Assembly: GCF_022458985.1 (NCBI RefSeq)
Contig: NC_061771.1
Coordinates: forward strand, 34,104,117-34,168,116
Reading direction: 5' to 3'
From: Mugil cephalus
Lineage: Eukaryota > Chordata > Actinopteri > Mugiliformes > Mugilidae
Length of the DNA: 64,000 nucleotides
Every line of letters begins with the position of its first letter. Within the stretch, counting starts at the first letter, position 1. This document shows positions 44,479 through 57,100 of this stretch, piece by piece. The position numbers and the translations under genes are program-made. The notes beneath the pieces were generated by a model that was not told where the DNA came from, made no database searches, and was given only the letters and a program-made list of their open reading frames with translations.

Positions 44479-44707
44479 CTGCTGGAGGAGAACATCATCA
44501 CTTTTATAAGAAACGAGCTGAAGAAGATCCAGAAGGTTGTGAGTCCAGATTACCCAGAATGCTCAGAGAGTCAGAGGGAGGATGAGGAGGTGTTGGAGGG
44601 TGAGGATGAAGAGCAGAGGAGGAGCAGCAGAGATTTTTTAGTGAAGATGACAGTGAACTTCCTGAGGAGAATGAAGCAGGAGGAGCTGGCTGACTGTCTG
44701 CAGAGCA
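44479..44707 (+). CDS. NLR-B coding exon 4 (FISNA, first part)
   Basis: 229 nt, open in the right phase: LLEENIITFIRNELKKIQ, SPDYPECSESQREDEEV, SSRDFLVKMTVNFLRR, ADCLQS. Acceptor TTCCAG, donor GCA|GTAAGA. Confidence 0.85.
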
Positions 44708-44876
44708 GTAAGAGTATTTCTCTAAACATTGAAGCTGCTGGAGAAATGAAACATTTACTAATGTCTCAAGAGATGAACCAAGATATATTCACACACTCAT
44801 TCTTTAGAACAATGACATGTTGGAATATTTACTGGAGAGTTTATTCATTCATCTTATTTGTTGTTTCTTCATTCAG

Positions 44877-46661
44877 GACTTGAAGCTGCAGTTTGTGGAA
44901 GTAAAGTTAAATCTGGTCTGAAGGAGAAGTTCCAGTGTGTGTTTGAGGGGATTGCTAAAGCTGGAAACTCAACTCTTCTGAATGAGATCTACACAGAGCT
45001 CTACATCACAGAGTGAGGGACTGCAGAGGTCAATGATGAACATGAGGTCAGACAGATTGAAACAGCATCCAGGAAACCACACAGACCAGAAACAAGCATC
45101 AGACAAGAAGACCTCTTTAAAGCCTCACCTGGAAGACATGGACCAATCAGAAGAGTGATGACAAAGGGAGTGGCTGGCATTGGGAAAACAGTCTTAACAC
45201 AGAAGTTCACTCTGGACTGGGCTGAAGACAAAGTCAACCAGGACATCCTCTTCATATTTCCATTGACTTTCAGAGAGCTGAATGTGGTGAAAGAGAGAAA
45301 GTTCAGCTTGGTGGAACTTGTTCATCACTTCTTCACTGAAACCAAAGAAGCAGGAATCTGCAGCTTTGAAGACTTCCAGGTTGTGTTCATCTTTGATGGT
45401 CTGGATGAGTGTCGACTTCCTCTGGACTTCCACGAGACTGAGATCCTGACTGATGTTACAGAGTCCACCTCAGTGGATGTGCTGCTGACAAACCTCATCA
45501 GGGGGAAACTGCTTCCCTCTGGATAACCACACGACCTGCAGCAGCCAATCAGATCCCTCCTGAGTGTGTTGACATGGTGACAGAGGTCAGAGGGTTCACT
45601 GACCCCCAGAAGGAGGAGTACTTCAGGAAGAGGTTCAGAGATGAGGAGCAGGCCAGCAGGATCATCTCCCACATCAAGACATCACGAAGCCTCCACATCA
45701 TGTGTCACATCCCAGTCTTCTGCTGGATCACTGCTACAGTTCTGGAGGATTTGTTGGAAACCAGAGAGGGAGGAGAGCTGCCCAAGACCCTGACTGAGAT
45801 GTACATCCACTTCCTGGTGGTTCAGGCCAAAGTCAAGAAGGTCAAGTATGATGGAGGAGCTGAGACAGATCCACACTGGAGTCCAGAGAGCAGGAAGATG
45901 ATTGAGTCTCTCGGAAAACTGGCTTTTGATCAGCTGCTGAAAGGAAACCTGATCTTCTATGAATCAGACCTGACAGAGTGTGGCATTGATATCAGTGCAG
46001 CCTCAGTGTACTCAGGAGTGTTCACACAGATCTTTAAAGAGGAGAGAGGCCTGTACCAGGACAAGGTGTTCTGCTTCGTCCATCTGAGCGTTCAGGAGTT
46101 TCTGGCTGCTCTTCATGTCCATCTGACCTTCATCAACTCTGGAGTCAACCTGATGGAAGAACAACAAACTACATCTCTGTGGTCTAAAATATTTAAAAAA
46201 CTAACACGTCTCCATCAGAGTGCTGTGGACAAGGCCTTACACAGTCCAAATGGACACCTGGACTTGTTCCTCCGCTTCCTCCTGGGTCTTTCACTGCAGA
46301 CCAATCAGACTCTTCTATGAGGCCTGCTGACACAGACAGGAAGTAGCTCACAGACCAATCAGGAAACAGTCCAGTACATCAAGGAGAAGATCAAGAAGAA
46401 TGTGTCTGCAGAGAGAAGCATCAATCTGTTCCACTGTCTGAATGAACTGAATGATGGTTCTCTAGTGGAGGAGATCCAACAGTCCCTGAGATCAGGACGT
46501 CTCTCCACAGATAAACTGTCTCCTGCTCAGTGGTCAGCTCTGATCTTCATCTTACTGTCATCAAGAGAAGATCTGGATGAGTTTGACCTGAAGAAATACT
46601 CTGCTTCAGAGGAGGCTCTTCTGAGGCTGCTGCCAGTGGTCAAAGCCTCCAACAAAGCTCT
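44877..46661 (+). pseudogene. NLR-B coding exon 5 (FISNA end, NACHT, helical domains)
   Basis: 1785 nt; it would be 1795 and in phase without the 10-bp deletion at 45520. It holds Walker [22 protein letters not shown], Walker [23 protein letters not shown] (out of frame after the deletion), [30 protein letters not shown] and NLFHCLNELND. Stops at 45014 and 46318. The deletion removes one copy of a CCTCTG-bounded direct repeat. Confidence 0.9.
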
Positions 46662-46741
46662 GTAAGTTCATCATCAATAAATACACATCAACCTGTCAGC
46701 TGGTCACAAAGTTAAAGTGTTTTCTGTCATTGTCTCTTCAG

Positions 46742-46915
46742 ACTGAGTGACTGTAACCTCTCAGAGAGAAGCTGTGAAGCTCTGTCTTCAGTTCTCAGCT
46801 CCCAGTCCTCTAATCTGAAACATCTGGACCTGAGTAAAAACATCCTGAAGGGTTCATTCGTGAGGCATCTGTCTGCTGGACTGGAGAGTCCAAACTGTAA
46901 ACTGGAGACTCTGAG
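46742..46915 (+). CDS. NLR-B LRR exon 1
   Basis: 174 nt, open. [47 protein letters not shown]. Confidence 0.85.
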
Positions 46916-47937
46916 GTCAGTTTTCATTTCTTTTCTTCTCTGGCTTCTGAAGAATGGAGATCCAGTTTAGATGAGTTCTCTTGTCAGGACTGTCAGATAG
47001 AAAAGGAGCTCAAAGAGTTGAAATGAAGGAGCATCATGTTCCTGAACATCAGCAGGTATCTCCTCAGTCATCAGTAGTGGGTCTGATCACAAACCACATC
47101 AAGTCCAGTCTTCACATGTGTTGACATTAACAGAGTTCTTGGTGTCACTAATCATTCTTTCTGTCCATACTGTCTGTGGACAAATCCCCTTATAGTCTGA
47201 CTCCAATGAGACCAGACGGAGGACAACATCCACAGTGTTGTTGTGTTGTGTTGATCTTCAACTCATCTTGTTCTTCAGCACATCCAGTCAGTATCAGTTT
47301 GCGTTTCCACAGTGTTTCCTGCTGAGCTGCAGTGGAGGGACAGGAACTCAAAGAGGAACTTTGATTAGTGTCAGTCAGACTGCTGAAGCTTCATATTAGT
47401 GTCAGCTCAACAGTGGAGTTGTGTTAGGAAGAGACCACTTCACAGTCAGTGTGGACAGCAGGAATCTCAACAACTCTGGAATCAGTCCATATGACATGTG
47501 ACTGTTGTTGGAAGACACACTTGAACATGTCAACTTGTCCTTTAACATTCCTATAGATTCCAACTTCTGAAGGTTTGCTGGTTAAATCCATGGTCATAAT
47601 CAAACCAGTTCATCATTCCCTCTCTAATTAGTACAGGTTCATTAGATCAAGACAGATATTAAGTGTGTGGGATATTATTGGGTCTGTTGTGTCTTGTGAT
47701 GTATTTAATAGTTTAACGTTACCAATTACTGGACTGGCATGTCTGCTACAGTCTCATTTCAGTTGTACATTCTCTGGATTTCTTGATAGAATTGAATTTA
47801 AATCTGTGTTTCATTCACATTTAAGGTGAAGGTGTTAAATGGGTAAAGCTTGTATCGGGACTCTCCAATAATATGATTTCATCAGCAAATGAGCAGGTTT
47901 TATTAATGCCTTTAATTCCTCATTCTGTCATATAGCC

Positions 47938-48135
47938 TCAGGGCGGCCGTGACAGGGTTAGTGGTTCCATCCCTGATACATGGACCACATGCCCAAGTGT
48001 CCTTGAGCAAGACACTGAACCCTGAGTTGTTCCCAGTGGTTGGTACTGGTGTGAATGTGTATGAACAGATGAGTGGAGTCCATTATCCCTAGAAATGTGT
48101 GATACCCAAATATCACAATAAAACCTGGTGATGGA
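47938..48135. repeat. truncated tRNA-type SINE-like repeat (NLR-B copy)
   Basis: Same insertion as 12700-12905, with box-B-like GGTTCCATCCC. Confidence 0.6.
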
Positions 48136-48391
48136 AACACCTTCATTTATAAAATCCTCCCAGTTATCTAAAGCTAAAACCTTTTTACGCTCTCATGATG
48201 TGCTTTTTCAGATGTATCGATATAAAAGTGCAGTGGAAACACTTTTTTTGTCATTTCCCTGGAGATGATGCAGGAGGTCATGTGACCAGTTCATTTAAAG
48301 TCCAACTTCCTCAAAGTGACGAGAATTTAAGAGAATTATGGGATATCACCAAAGAGACTTTACCAGAGTTACAGCTCATTCGCTAAACATC

Positions 48392-49018
48392 CAAAAAGTG
48401 TTGAAAAAGGTCGACTGGACTTGTAGAAATTTCTTGAAGACGTTTCATCCAAGTACCTTCTTCAGTTCTGGCAGACTAGTGGGAAATTGAGGTTTAAATA
48501 GGAAAAAACTCTGTGGGTACACCCATCAGAAACTGGTTAGACAAGAAACTAAAGTCACTATTTCCCTAATGGTTGGTAGTTACCTATCGTTGTAAGGGGA
48601 AACTGTGTGCCTGGGCTACTTACCCTATGAATGGAGCTCTAACGAGGATAGATTTAAACCTCAATTTCTATGGAGTAAGATAGCTATCAAAAAGATGTGT
48701 GCATGATTCTAACCATTCGTATTCGTAATGTTAAACATTTGTATGCCTATAAAGTTGTTGTACACAAAATTATGCTGTCATATGCGTGAGCCTGAGAAAT
48801 TGTCTGAGAAAGCTCCAATGTACAACAACTTTATAGGCATACAAATGTTTAACATTATGAATACTAATGGTAAGAATCATGCACACATCTTTTTGATAAC
48901 TATCTTACTCCATAAATTTCCCACTAGTCTATCAAAACTGAAGAAGCTACTCGGATTAGTGGCAAAATGTCTTCAAGAAATTTCTACAAGTCCAGTTGCC
49001 TTTATTCAAAGCCTTTTG
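48392..49018. repeat. long inverted repeat with collapsed loop
   Basis: Paralogue of 13170-14437. The arms pair outside (TGGACTTGTAGAAATTTCTT with AAGAAATTTCTACAAGTCCA) and inside (AAACATTTGTATGCCTATAA with TTATAGGCATACAAATGTTT), but almost no loop remains. Confidence 0.8.
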
Positions 49019-49289
49019 GATTACCATGACCTGGATGACTGAGAACCTTCACAGACATTAACAAAATATCTTTAAGTGGAAACACATATCAAAATTTCAG
49101 AAATATCGCTTTAGTTTTTCAAAAAACTAATGGAAACACAGCTAGTGTGACTGGAAAGAGCTTTGAGCAGCAGTAGGTAGAAAAGCTCTGTACAAATCTA
49201 AAACCATTTACTGGAGGCAAAGAGGAGGGAGAGGTCGGGGTAGAGGTTCACTACTGAACCCAGAAGAACACAACAAGTAGAGTTTCAGG

Positions 49290-49680
49290 ATTCAGCTGGT
49301 GATTATTCTTTTAAAAGATGCTGAACACAAAGTTCTTCTTTCAGGTCTAAAACCAGGCAGAGGTAAAACAGACAGAAAGTATCTACAGAGCAGGATGAGA
49401 AGAACAGGGTTTAACTACTACAAGATAAAGGAATGATTAAGACTGAAATTCATAAAACACTGATGTCTGAACATGTCTACTGATGTGGTGATGAGATGGA
49501 GGGAAGCCTGGAATAAATAGTGGAGTTGATTGAGTCACTAACAGCTGGTGAACTACTCCTCTCACCTGACTCCACTCCTGTAATTAAACACCAGAAACAA
49601 AGAAAAGAGAAGGAGCCTCCAGATCAGGAGGCAGAGGACATGAATGTCATTGATTCTTATTCTAGTTGAAAGCTTTGAAT
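49290..49680 (+). other. NLR-B copy of the unassigned intron segment
   Basis: It reads LLKDAEHKVLLSGLKPG and RKYLQSRMRRTG as in NLR-A, then MEGSLE followed by a stop, then IVELIESLTAGELLLSPD. Function unknown. Confidence 0.3.
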
Positions 49681-49929
49681 AAATAGTTTGAATGGATTTA
49701 ATTCTTACAATAACAGTAAAGTTTTATGTAAGTTTTACTCGTGCAATACTCTTGTTACAAGCAGCAGGCCTACCATTGCAAACAATGTGCAGCTTTTGCC
49801 CCATGTACCGCTCTTTGCCATCCTAATTACATTCCCTCAGGGATATATGAAGCTTTTTTCTGACTGATTTTAAACCTGAGAACATCTGATTGTCGATTAT
49901 TTAATCTACATCTTTTATTCTTTATTCAG

Positions 49930-50103
49930 GTTGAGGAGCTGCAGTTTGTCAGAGATCAGCTGTGATTCTCTGGGACCAGCTCTGAAGTCCAACCCCTCCC
50001 ATCTGAAACATCTGGACCTGAGTAACAACAACCTGAAGGATTCAGGAGTGAAGCAGCTGTGTGTTTTTCTGGAGAGTCCAGACTGTAGACTGGAGACTCT
50101 GAG
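49930..50103 (+). CDS. NLR-B LRR exon 2
   Basis: 174 nt, open: [40 protein letters not shown]. Its 3' intron matches that of NLR-A exon 15951. Confidence 0.87.
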
Positions 50104-50412
50104 GTCAGACTCCATGTTTTCTTTGTGTGCTGAGATGAATATGATGGTAAAGTTGTGGTGACTCTAAACTTTGGACAATTTTAAAATAAAACTCCCATCA
50201 GTTACTGGCCTTTCTTTGATGATATTTATGAAGTGGCCATGTATTGAAATTGTCTCTAAAGTGACAATGATAGAGATCGATGAACTTTGTCTTTTTTATT
50301 TTTATTTAACCAGGTTTGTCTCATTGAAATCAGAGATCTCTTTTACCGAGGAGACCTGGTCAAGTGTGGCAGCAACACAGAATTAAACTCACATCTTTTA
50401 TTCCTTATTCAG

Positions 50413-50590
50413 GTTGATGAGCTGCAGTTTGTCAGAGATCAGCTGTGATTCTCTGGGACCAGCTCTGAAGTCCAACCCCTCCCATCTGAAACATCTGGAT
50501 CTGAGGGGAAACAACCTGAAGGATTCAGATGTGAAGCAGCTTCTTGATCTTGAGACGAGTCCAGACTATAAACTGGAGACTCTGTGGTGA
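50413..50590 (+). CDS. NLR-B LRR exon 3, possible terminal exon
   Basis: It is open: [38 protein letters not shown], then TGA at 50588 if read through the GTGAGT donor. It corresponds to NLR-A exon 21433. AATAAA at 50848-50853. Confidence 0.8.
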
Positions 50591-51334
50591 GTAGAGGGTT
50601 CCAGTCAGTCTATGCTGCTTTCATCAGTATCATCCTAAACACAGTTAGTATCAAAGATCCAGTGTTTCCTGTAAACCTGCAGCTTCTCAGTGAAGCTGTG
50701 AGAGGAGAATGGAGACAGGCTTCAGGATTGGACAGAAAGACAGAGAGAGTCAACAGTCATCCAATCAGATGAGCCAGAAGCTTGTTGTGATCATGTGTTT
50801 GAGTTGATGTGAAGACAGCTGTGGTTGTTGTGTTGATATGTCCAGGAAATAAAGCTGGATTCCAGCTGACAGCCTACCAAGATGTATAGAGACAGTGGTG
50901 GTCATTCATCACATCTGATCAACAACTGATCACAGCTCTGAGATCAGTCTGACTGAAGCCTGCACATCACAGAAGCAGCATTACATTTAGTAACCATGAG
51001 TTTCTTAGTCAGCCTATCTTTGTTTCCATGGAGCAGCAGTAAATCCATCACTAAAGTGTTGGTGCAGTAATGAAGCGTTCAGGACTCTCAGCAGTTTCTT
51101 AGTGAAATCTGCAGAGGAAACAGACTTGATGCTAAAAGTCTCTGCAGGTCTGTGTGTGTTCACTCCAACACGTTAACATGAAGCTGAAAGGAAGCTGGCT
51201 GAGCTCCACAGCTGCTCCACTGCTGCTCTGAACAGGACTCAAGTCCCTGCAGCTCTTTCTACCAGATGTGATGATGAAGGGAGTCTCTGGAAACACTCCT
51301 TCACCTCCTCTCTTCTTTCTCCTCCTCTCTACAG

Positions 51335-51465
51335 GTGGTGGAGGTAATAAACAGGAGGATGAGCTGTGTCCTGATGATCCAGAGGTTGAAGCAGACTCTG
51401 ACTGGACCATGTTACTGGGAGGTGGAGAGGAGAGCTTCATCCACATTTAAGACCATCAACAGAGC
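51335..51465 (+). pseudogene. vestigial PRY/SPRY-like exon of NLR-B
   Basis: Same as 22350: one frame reads LTGPCYWEVERRA. It has 3 extra bases at the start and 9 fewer near the end than the NLR-A copy. Confidence 0.45.
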
Positions 51466-51954
51466 TGCACTTCAACTCTTCACAGAGCTCCAACAAATCA
51501 AGTCCAGTCCCTCATCAATGATTCAGACACAAACCAAATATTGTCTCCTCCTCGTTACGTTCCTCCTCCTTTATCCACACGTTTATTGGATCAGAGAATA
51601 TCAGATATATCATCACATCACATGTTAGTCATTTTTACAGTGCATCTGATTGTAATTTATTTTACAGTGTATTTCCTGGTTGTATTGTTAGTATTACAGT
51701 GTGCTGTTTAGCTGCAGGTCCTGTGCGTGGCCACCAGAGGGCAGTGACCACTCATCAGTCACAGAGCAGTATATTAGAAAGAGTCTGGTCAAACTCAAAC
51801 CATGGCCGCCATGTTTGCTACATCAGAGGTTGGACTCTAGAGTGTAACTCACTTAAATATCCCAGCATCTACTTACTTTAAATATCTTAAATGAGAGTGT
51901 AAAATGCCCAGCCACATGTACCATAGAAATAAGTGAGGACACTGTCCTGAAGCT

Positions 51955-52555
51955 TTTCAGCCCTGGGCCAGACAACATTGGTGGTAGCTGAGGTTCTTCC
52001 TCAGCTACCACCAATGTGCAGGAGTTGAATCACATGCTGCTTAACGTGGACAAGACCAAAGAGATGGCGACTGACTTCAGGAGGAAGGGAACAGATCCTC
52101 AGCCCCTCAGCATCCTGGGCAGGGATGTGGAGGTGGTGGAGGAGAACAGATACCTGGGAGTGACCATCAATAACAGACTGAACTGGAGGACCAACAGTAC
52201 AGCTGTGTCCTAGAAGGCCTGCAGAGACTCTACTTCCTGAGGAAGCTGAGATCCTTCAACGTGTGCAATAAGATGCTGGAGATCTTCTATCAGTCTGTTG
52301 TGGCCAGAACCCCTTTCTCTGCTGTGGTCTGCTGGGGGAACAGCAACACACTGAATAAACTGATCAGGAAGGCTGGCTCTGTCACTGGCTGGGAGAGGAG
52401 GACACTTAAACTGTTATCAGTCATGGATAATCCTGACCTCCCTCTCCACCAGACGATAGACAGACAACGGAGCTCCTTCTCCAAGAGACTCAGACAAAGA
52501 ACACTACAGGAAATCTGTCCTGCCTCAGTCCATACGCCTGTTCAACTATAATCTA
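51955..52555 (+). mobile_element. LINE reverse transcriptase C-terminal fragment
   Basis: Frames give LNVDKTKEMATDFRRKGTD, LGVTINNRLNW and, after a shift, KMLEIFYQSVVAR, VCWGNSNTLNKLIRKAGS and HQTIDRQRSSFSKRL. This is the thumb/C-terminal part of an L2/CR1-type non-LTR reverse transcriptase. It is frameshifted and lacks the catalytic FADD region. Confidence 0.8.
51975..52017. repeat. 19-bp-arm hairpin at the 5' end of the LINE fragment
   Basis: Arms ACATTGGTGGTAGCTGAGG and its exact reverse complement enclose a 5-bp loop (51994-51998). Confidence 0.9.
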
Positions 52556-52979
52556 TCTAATCTATCTTCACTTTTATCTTCAGACAATTCCTCTGGCTCT
52601 TCAGGGTCCCTCGTCTTTGGAAAGACTCCATCATTGCCCCAGTGTCCAAGATAAAAACCACCAAAAACCCATAATGACTTTCAGTCCTAACTTCTCTTGT
52701 TATGAAATCCTTTGAATGCATCATAAAGGTTTGAGGTTTGAGGCTCAACACAGAGCAGCCTTGATCCATTGCAATTGACCGTTAGAGCAGGTAGAGGTGT
52801 TGATGACACAGTCAATGTCCTTCTCAGCCTGGTTTTAGGACGTCTTCAGGGTTAGGGTCCACATAACATTATTTAACATAACTTTGCACGTCTCATTTTT
52901 CTTGATTTTTCTCCTGTTTTTAAATACAGTCGACCGCACATTTAGACCTTCTGACAAACACACACAACCTTGATTGAAG

Positions 52980-53265
52980 TTTAGTGTCTTGGCTTGTTGA
53001 CTTTTTAACTGATGGACCTCAGAGGGTGAAAGTCAAAAGCTTTTTATCAGACACACTTTGCTGGTTCCCCCAAGGCCACATCCTAATGAACGTCCTAGTG
53101 GACATATTATTAGGTTTGTTGATGACTCTTGTGTCTCTCTTCAACAATCAAGACAGAATTCACGGCCAAGTAGTTAATGGTTTTAGTGAATGGTGTGAGA
53201 CTCTTTTCAAAAGTCCATGTTCCTGAAACCAAAGAGCTCATTATTGATTTTAGAAGAAGCCTCCA
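52980..53265 (+). mobile_element. second LINE reverse transcriptase fragment
   Basis: SWLVDFLTDGPQRVKVKS, LSDTL, PQGHI, then VNGFSEWCET and ETKELIIDFRRS give the order of an L2/CR1-type reverse transcriptase, upstream of the part present at 51955. Heavily decayed. Confidence 0.65.
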
Positions 53266-53539
53266 CCACATTCCCCTGTTTTTATTCATGGTCAGGTGGT
53301 TGGTACCATACGACAGTACAAATACAAACCGTTACTGGTTGTTACATTTTCTTATACCTTGTTTAATTTGTTTGGCTCGACCCCTGACAGCTCCTCCTTC
53401 ACCTCCACTTTATGCAAAACCTTTTACCTGTAAATACTTTGTAAATAAACACTCACTTGCCACACATACACCTTGGGGTTTTTCTCTTCACTGTCTGTCA
53501 GTGTTACGTCTCTCTTGTGAGTGTCAAAGTGGAACGTAA

Positions 53540-53720
53540 CATTGATAGAAACCTCACCTTTATTGGCCAGTTATGTGCGCACATACAAGGAATTTGACTG
53601 GGGTCATTTTTCTCAGTGTTACAAGGAAAATAAAGACAACACTTAAATAAGCATGAAAATAGAAAAACCGTCCAGCATGAATAAGAACAAAATAGTAACA
53701 GAAGCAGATATAAACATGGA
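53540..53720 (-). repeat. LINE 3'-end-like repeat
   Basis: TTTATTGGCCAGTTATGTGC and CACATACAAGGAATTTGACT are typical of short 3' ends of fish LINEs, here in reverse orientation. No gene in the interval to 54060. Confidence 0.45.
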
Positions 53721-54060
53721 CTGAACAGCGGCACATGGTTTCAGTGTTTCTCTGAAAAACAAAGCTTCCTAGCTTTCTAGCTTATAGTAGCTATTCATCA
53801 CTACTTCATATCTTTCTTCTTTGGTTTGGGTGGTTGTTGTGTGCTAATAGAAAACTGGTGTGTTTTCATGTGTGAATACACCAAGTTTCAGACAGAGACC
53901 AGAACAAACAGGTTAATAGATCGTGTGAAGAGGAAGGAAGCTTCCACGTCTCAACAGCCTCATTTCCGTCTGTTAGAAACCACAGTGACCACTGATGTGA
54001 CTACTGGCTGATGACCGCTGAACATTATTTCATCTGCAGACACAGATTAGATGAGCAGTG

Positions 54061-54115
54061 ATGAGTTTAAATGCAGCAGTGAGTGGATTTGTCGTCGTCC
54101 TTCTCTCTGTGTCAG
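54061..54115 (+). CDS. Ig-B signal peptide exon
   Basis: MSLNAAVSGFVVVLLSVS, a hydrophobic leader, ends in phase 1 before GTACTG. Chosen as the start because it joins in frame to the V-set exon. Confidence 0.7.
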
Positions 54116-57100
54116 GTACTGTAATGTCTAAATCCACTGAGAGGGATGTGGAGGTCTGAGGGTTTGTAAATGTTGTCTCATTCATGCATGAGGTTGGTTT
54201 TGTGGAACCATGCTGCTAAATGAAAACATTATTCCAGAATGAACGGTTATGAAAAGTGAACTAAACTTGTGTGTTCAGATGTGGTTTCTGGTTGTCGACC
54301 TGTCTGCTTTTAACTTGGTGCTTTCACAGCTGAGGAGGTGTTGAGTCAGATTTGCTGAAATATTCACCCTCTCTTATAGGAACTTTTTTATTTGTTTTTT
54401 TTTTTCAAGAAAGACAGAATCTCAGGTATCCCTTATAATGTGTCAGAAAGCTGCCCACGACTTTTAGTGGCTTAAAACTGACCTGTGACTTAATCCAGAC
54501 AAAAATTATCCAGCAGTATTGTTTGTGACCTCATATCTAACTTGTTATTCATTCATATCCATGTCAACAATGTATTAAACCTTTTGGCCCAACGGACGTT
54601 TAATCTTTGAATCCAACACTCGTTTGCATCTAAAAAAAAGAGTAAATTGAGCCAAATTTGATCCACAGATCAACTAAAACTTTTCATGAATATTGGTAGT
54701 TTCATGTTTCTACCAATGTTCTTGGCAGGTTAATGTTTGACCCATAACTCCACAGACGTCACTTTCTTTTTTAGAGACTTTCAGATTCTTTTGTAGTGTT
54801 AAAACATCTGTTCTTGGGGAGGTCATGAAGCCTTGTCTCTATAAAAACACATTTTAACTTGCAAACAGATTAACTTTGACCCTAACACAGTATAAGGGTT
54901 AAAGGTTTTACTTGCAGTAAGGAGTCGATACATGCAGTCTAGCAGGTACAGCTTCTACATCTGCTTTGTGATTTCCTGTCCAGACAGGATCAGTTCCTTT
55001 AGTGAGTGTTGCACATTTACAGATTTCTAATTTTAGGTAGTGTCATTGCAGCCAGTGAGTCTCACATTAAGCCTTTGTGGTTAACAGGTTTTCCAGCTGA
55101 TGTTGTTCATACCTCAGTTTTTCCATTGTTATTGACCGTCAGTATGAATGTTGGTAGTTTTGTCTTTTCCTGTTAGGTTTAGTGAGTGCTACTAGTTCTG
55201 CTGCTTGAGCTGAGTCATGTTTAGGTCGTGGTTCTGCTGGAGTTACCACTGTATGGTCTGTAACGTCTGTGACATCTGGATTCTTTCTACTAGAACCATC
55301 TACAAACTCACATCTGCTCTATTACATGAAATGTTGGGATTTGTTGAGGGGGAAAAGTATTTGTACTTGAATAAAAATTCAAGATAGGTGTAAGTTTTTT
55401 AAGTTACACTTCTAATCTAGGATATGTAAGTGTAAAACTAAGTATTAATGATCCATTCTAATAACTATGGATGTATGTGCAGTATTGGTTGATGTTTTCA
55501 TTAAATGCAGCTAATAGAGGTGATTTATTCTGATTTGAAGGGACACAACATGACTGTGATGGTGATTTGGTTCTTGTGGGAGACAGTAGGTTAGAGAGGT
55601 TAGAGGTTCAATTCCCACAATGTGACACATGACCAAGTGTCCCTGAGCAAGACACTGAACTCCCAGTGTGTGACACTGGTGTGTGAATGTGTGTGTGCTT
55701 ATTTGAGTAAATGTGTAGATGTGTGTGTAACTGTAAAGGCTTTGAGAACCAACAGGTAGAAAAGATCTATGTGAAAAAACAGGCTATTTCCCATTTACCA
55801 GTAGACAATAGTCTGAATTACAGAGCTAACAGATGAATAACAGGCTAATGCTAACATGAGAGAACCTGACTGCAGACGTCTCAATACTAATTAAACATAA
55901 ATAATAATCTCCAGGTCAAACTCCTCTTCCCAAATGTTTCATGCTGCCCAGTTCAGATAGAAATAATGTATTTGGTAAAACTAGTGATGCAGTGAAGTGG
56001 TGTTTGTTCCAGTCAGAGCCTCCTCTGTTACAGAGTCCAGACTTTTCACCCTGACTCCTGAACATCACTCAATCCAGTCAGACGCACAGACATTCACTGA
56101 GGTCACATGATGAAAGGCAGCTTTCTGATGGGATGTTTGTCTTGTTCTCCAATACAGATACATTTAAAACTATTTGTTCAAAATAAGTATTTGTAAAAAA
56201 ACGTGTTGGTGCATCTCTCAATAGTCTAATGTGGCAACACAGTCATGTCTTTAGCTCATTCTTTGTTCACTTTAAATGAATTGACTGAGTGTGAGGTTCA
56301 TCTCTGATGTTCTCTGTGTTCCAGTGGTGCAGGGTCAGACTGGCTGGTCGGTGACTTACACTTCTACTCAGATCTGTGCTGCAGCAGGATCAACAGTGGA
56401 CATAAAATGCTCCTATACGTACCCAGCAAAGATAAAACAAACAAAAACAAAGGTTCAACAAAGATTGTGGTTCATTAAAGAGAAGAATAAAGTTGAGGTG
56501 GATGTGAAAACAGACCCAGACTACTCAGGTCGTGTTAAGTATTTTCAGGACGTCAGCACTCTGAGAATCTCAGACCTGAGAGAGAGCGACTCGGCCGAGT
56601 ACAAGTTCAGATTCATAACAAACCATCAGGGTGGAGGATTTACTGGTTCACCTGGCGTCACTCTGACTGTTACAGGTACGACTTTCTTTCCCAGACTTTA
56701 TCATTTCGTTCCAAATGTTATTTACATGTATATGAAGGTAAACTGTGTTTGTTCAGGTCTCCAGGTGCAGGTGATCAAATCAGAGTTGAACTTGAATTCT
56801 ACCAGGGCAGAGCTGAAATGTCAGAGCAGTTGTCAACCTGCTCATCGTTCCTATGTCTGGTTTAGAAATGACAAGAAGGTTTTGGAAGAAACATCAGCTT
56901 CTTTTTTAACCACAGTTTATTCTACACAAAAATATTCCTGTGCTTTAAAGGGACATGAGACGTTCTCCTCTGCGTCAGTATGTGAGTTGGTTTTATTCAC
57001 AAGTGATCGTCAACCAGAAAAGACAAATGTTTCAGATACTTCGACACAGAAATATACATCAGTCAAATATAATATAATGAACGTGTCCATGTGTTGTCCT

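Larger units (their letters stand above)
42437..50590 (+). pseudogene. NLR-B: NLRC3-like FISNA-NACHT-LRR receptor with three lesions
   Basis: This has the same layout as NLR-A: two repeat-peptide exons, linker, FISNA, a large NACHT exon, then three LRR exons (46742, 49930, 50413). Walker A GVAGIGKT (45167-45190, about residue 292) and Walker [10 protein letters not shown] (about residue 364) are intact. Three lesions disable the NACHT exon: TGA at 45014 replacing a Gly codon of ITEGGTAEV, a 10-bp deletion at 45520 removing the Ala-Arg-Leu codons and shifting frame before the sensor motif, and TGA at 46318 (CGA to TGA, a CpG-type change). Every other exon is open with consistent phases, so inactivation looks recent. 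None of the lesions is shared with NLR-A. A stop TGA at 50588 and AATAAA at 50848 give a possible 3' end. Confidence 0.88.

Noticed and set aside
45001-45672. Minus-strand open frames over the NACHT exon
   Set aside because: Shadow frames of the conserved sense NACHT coding sequence.
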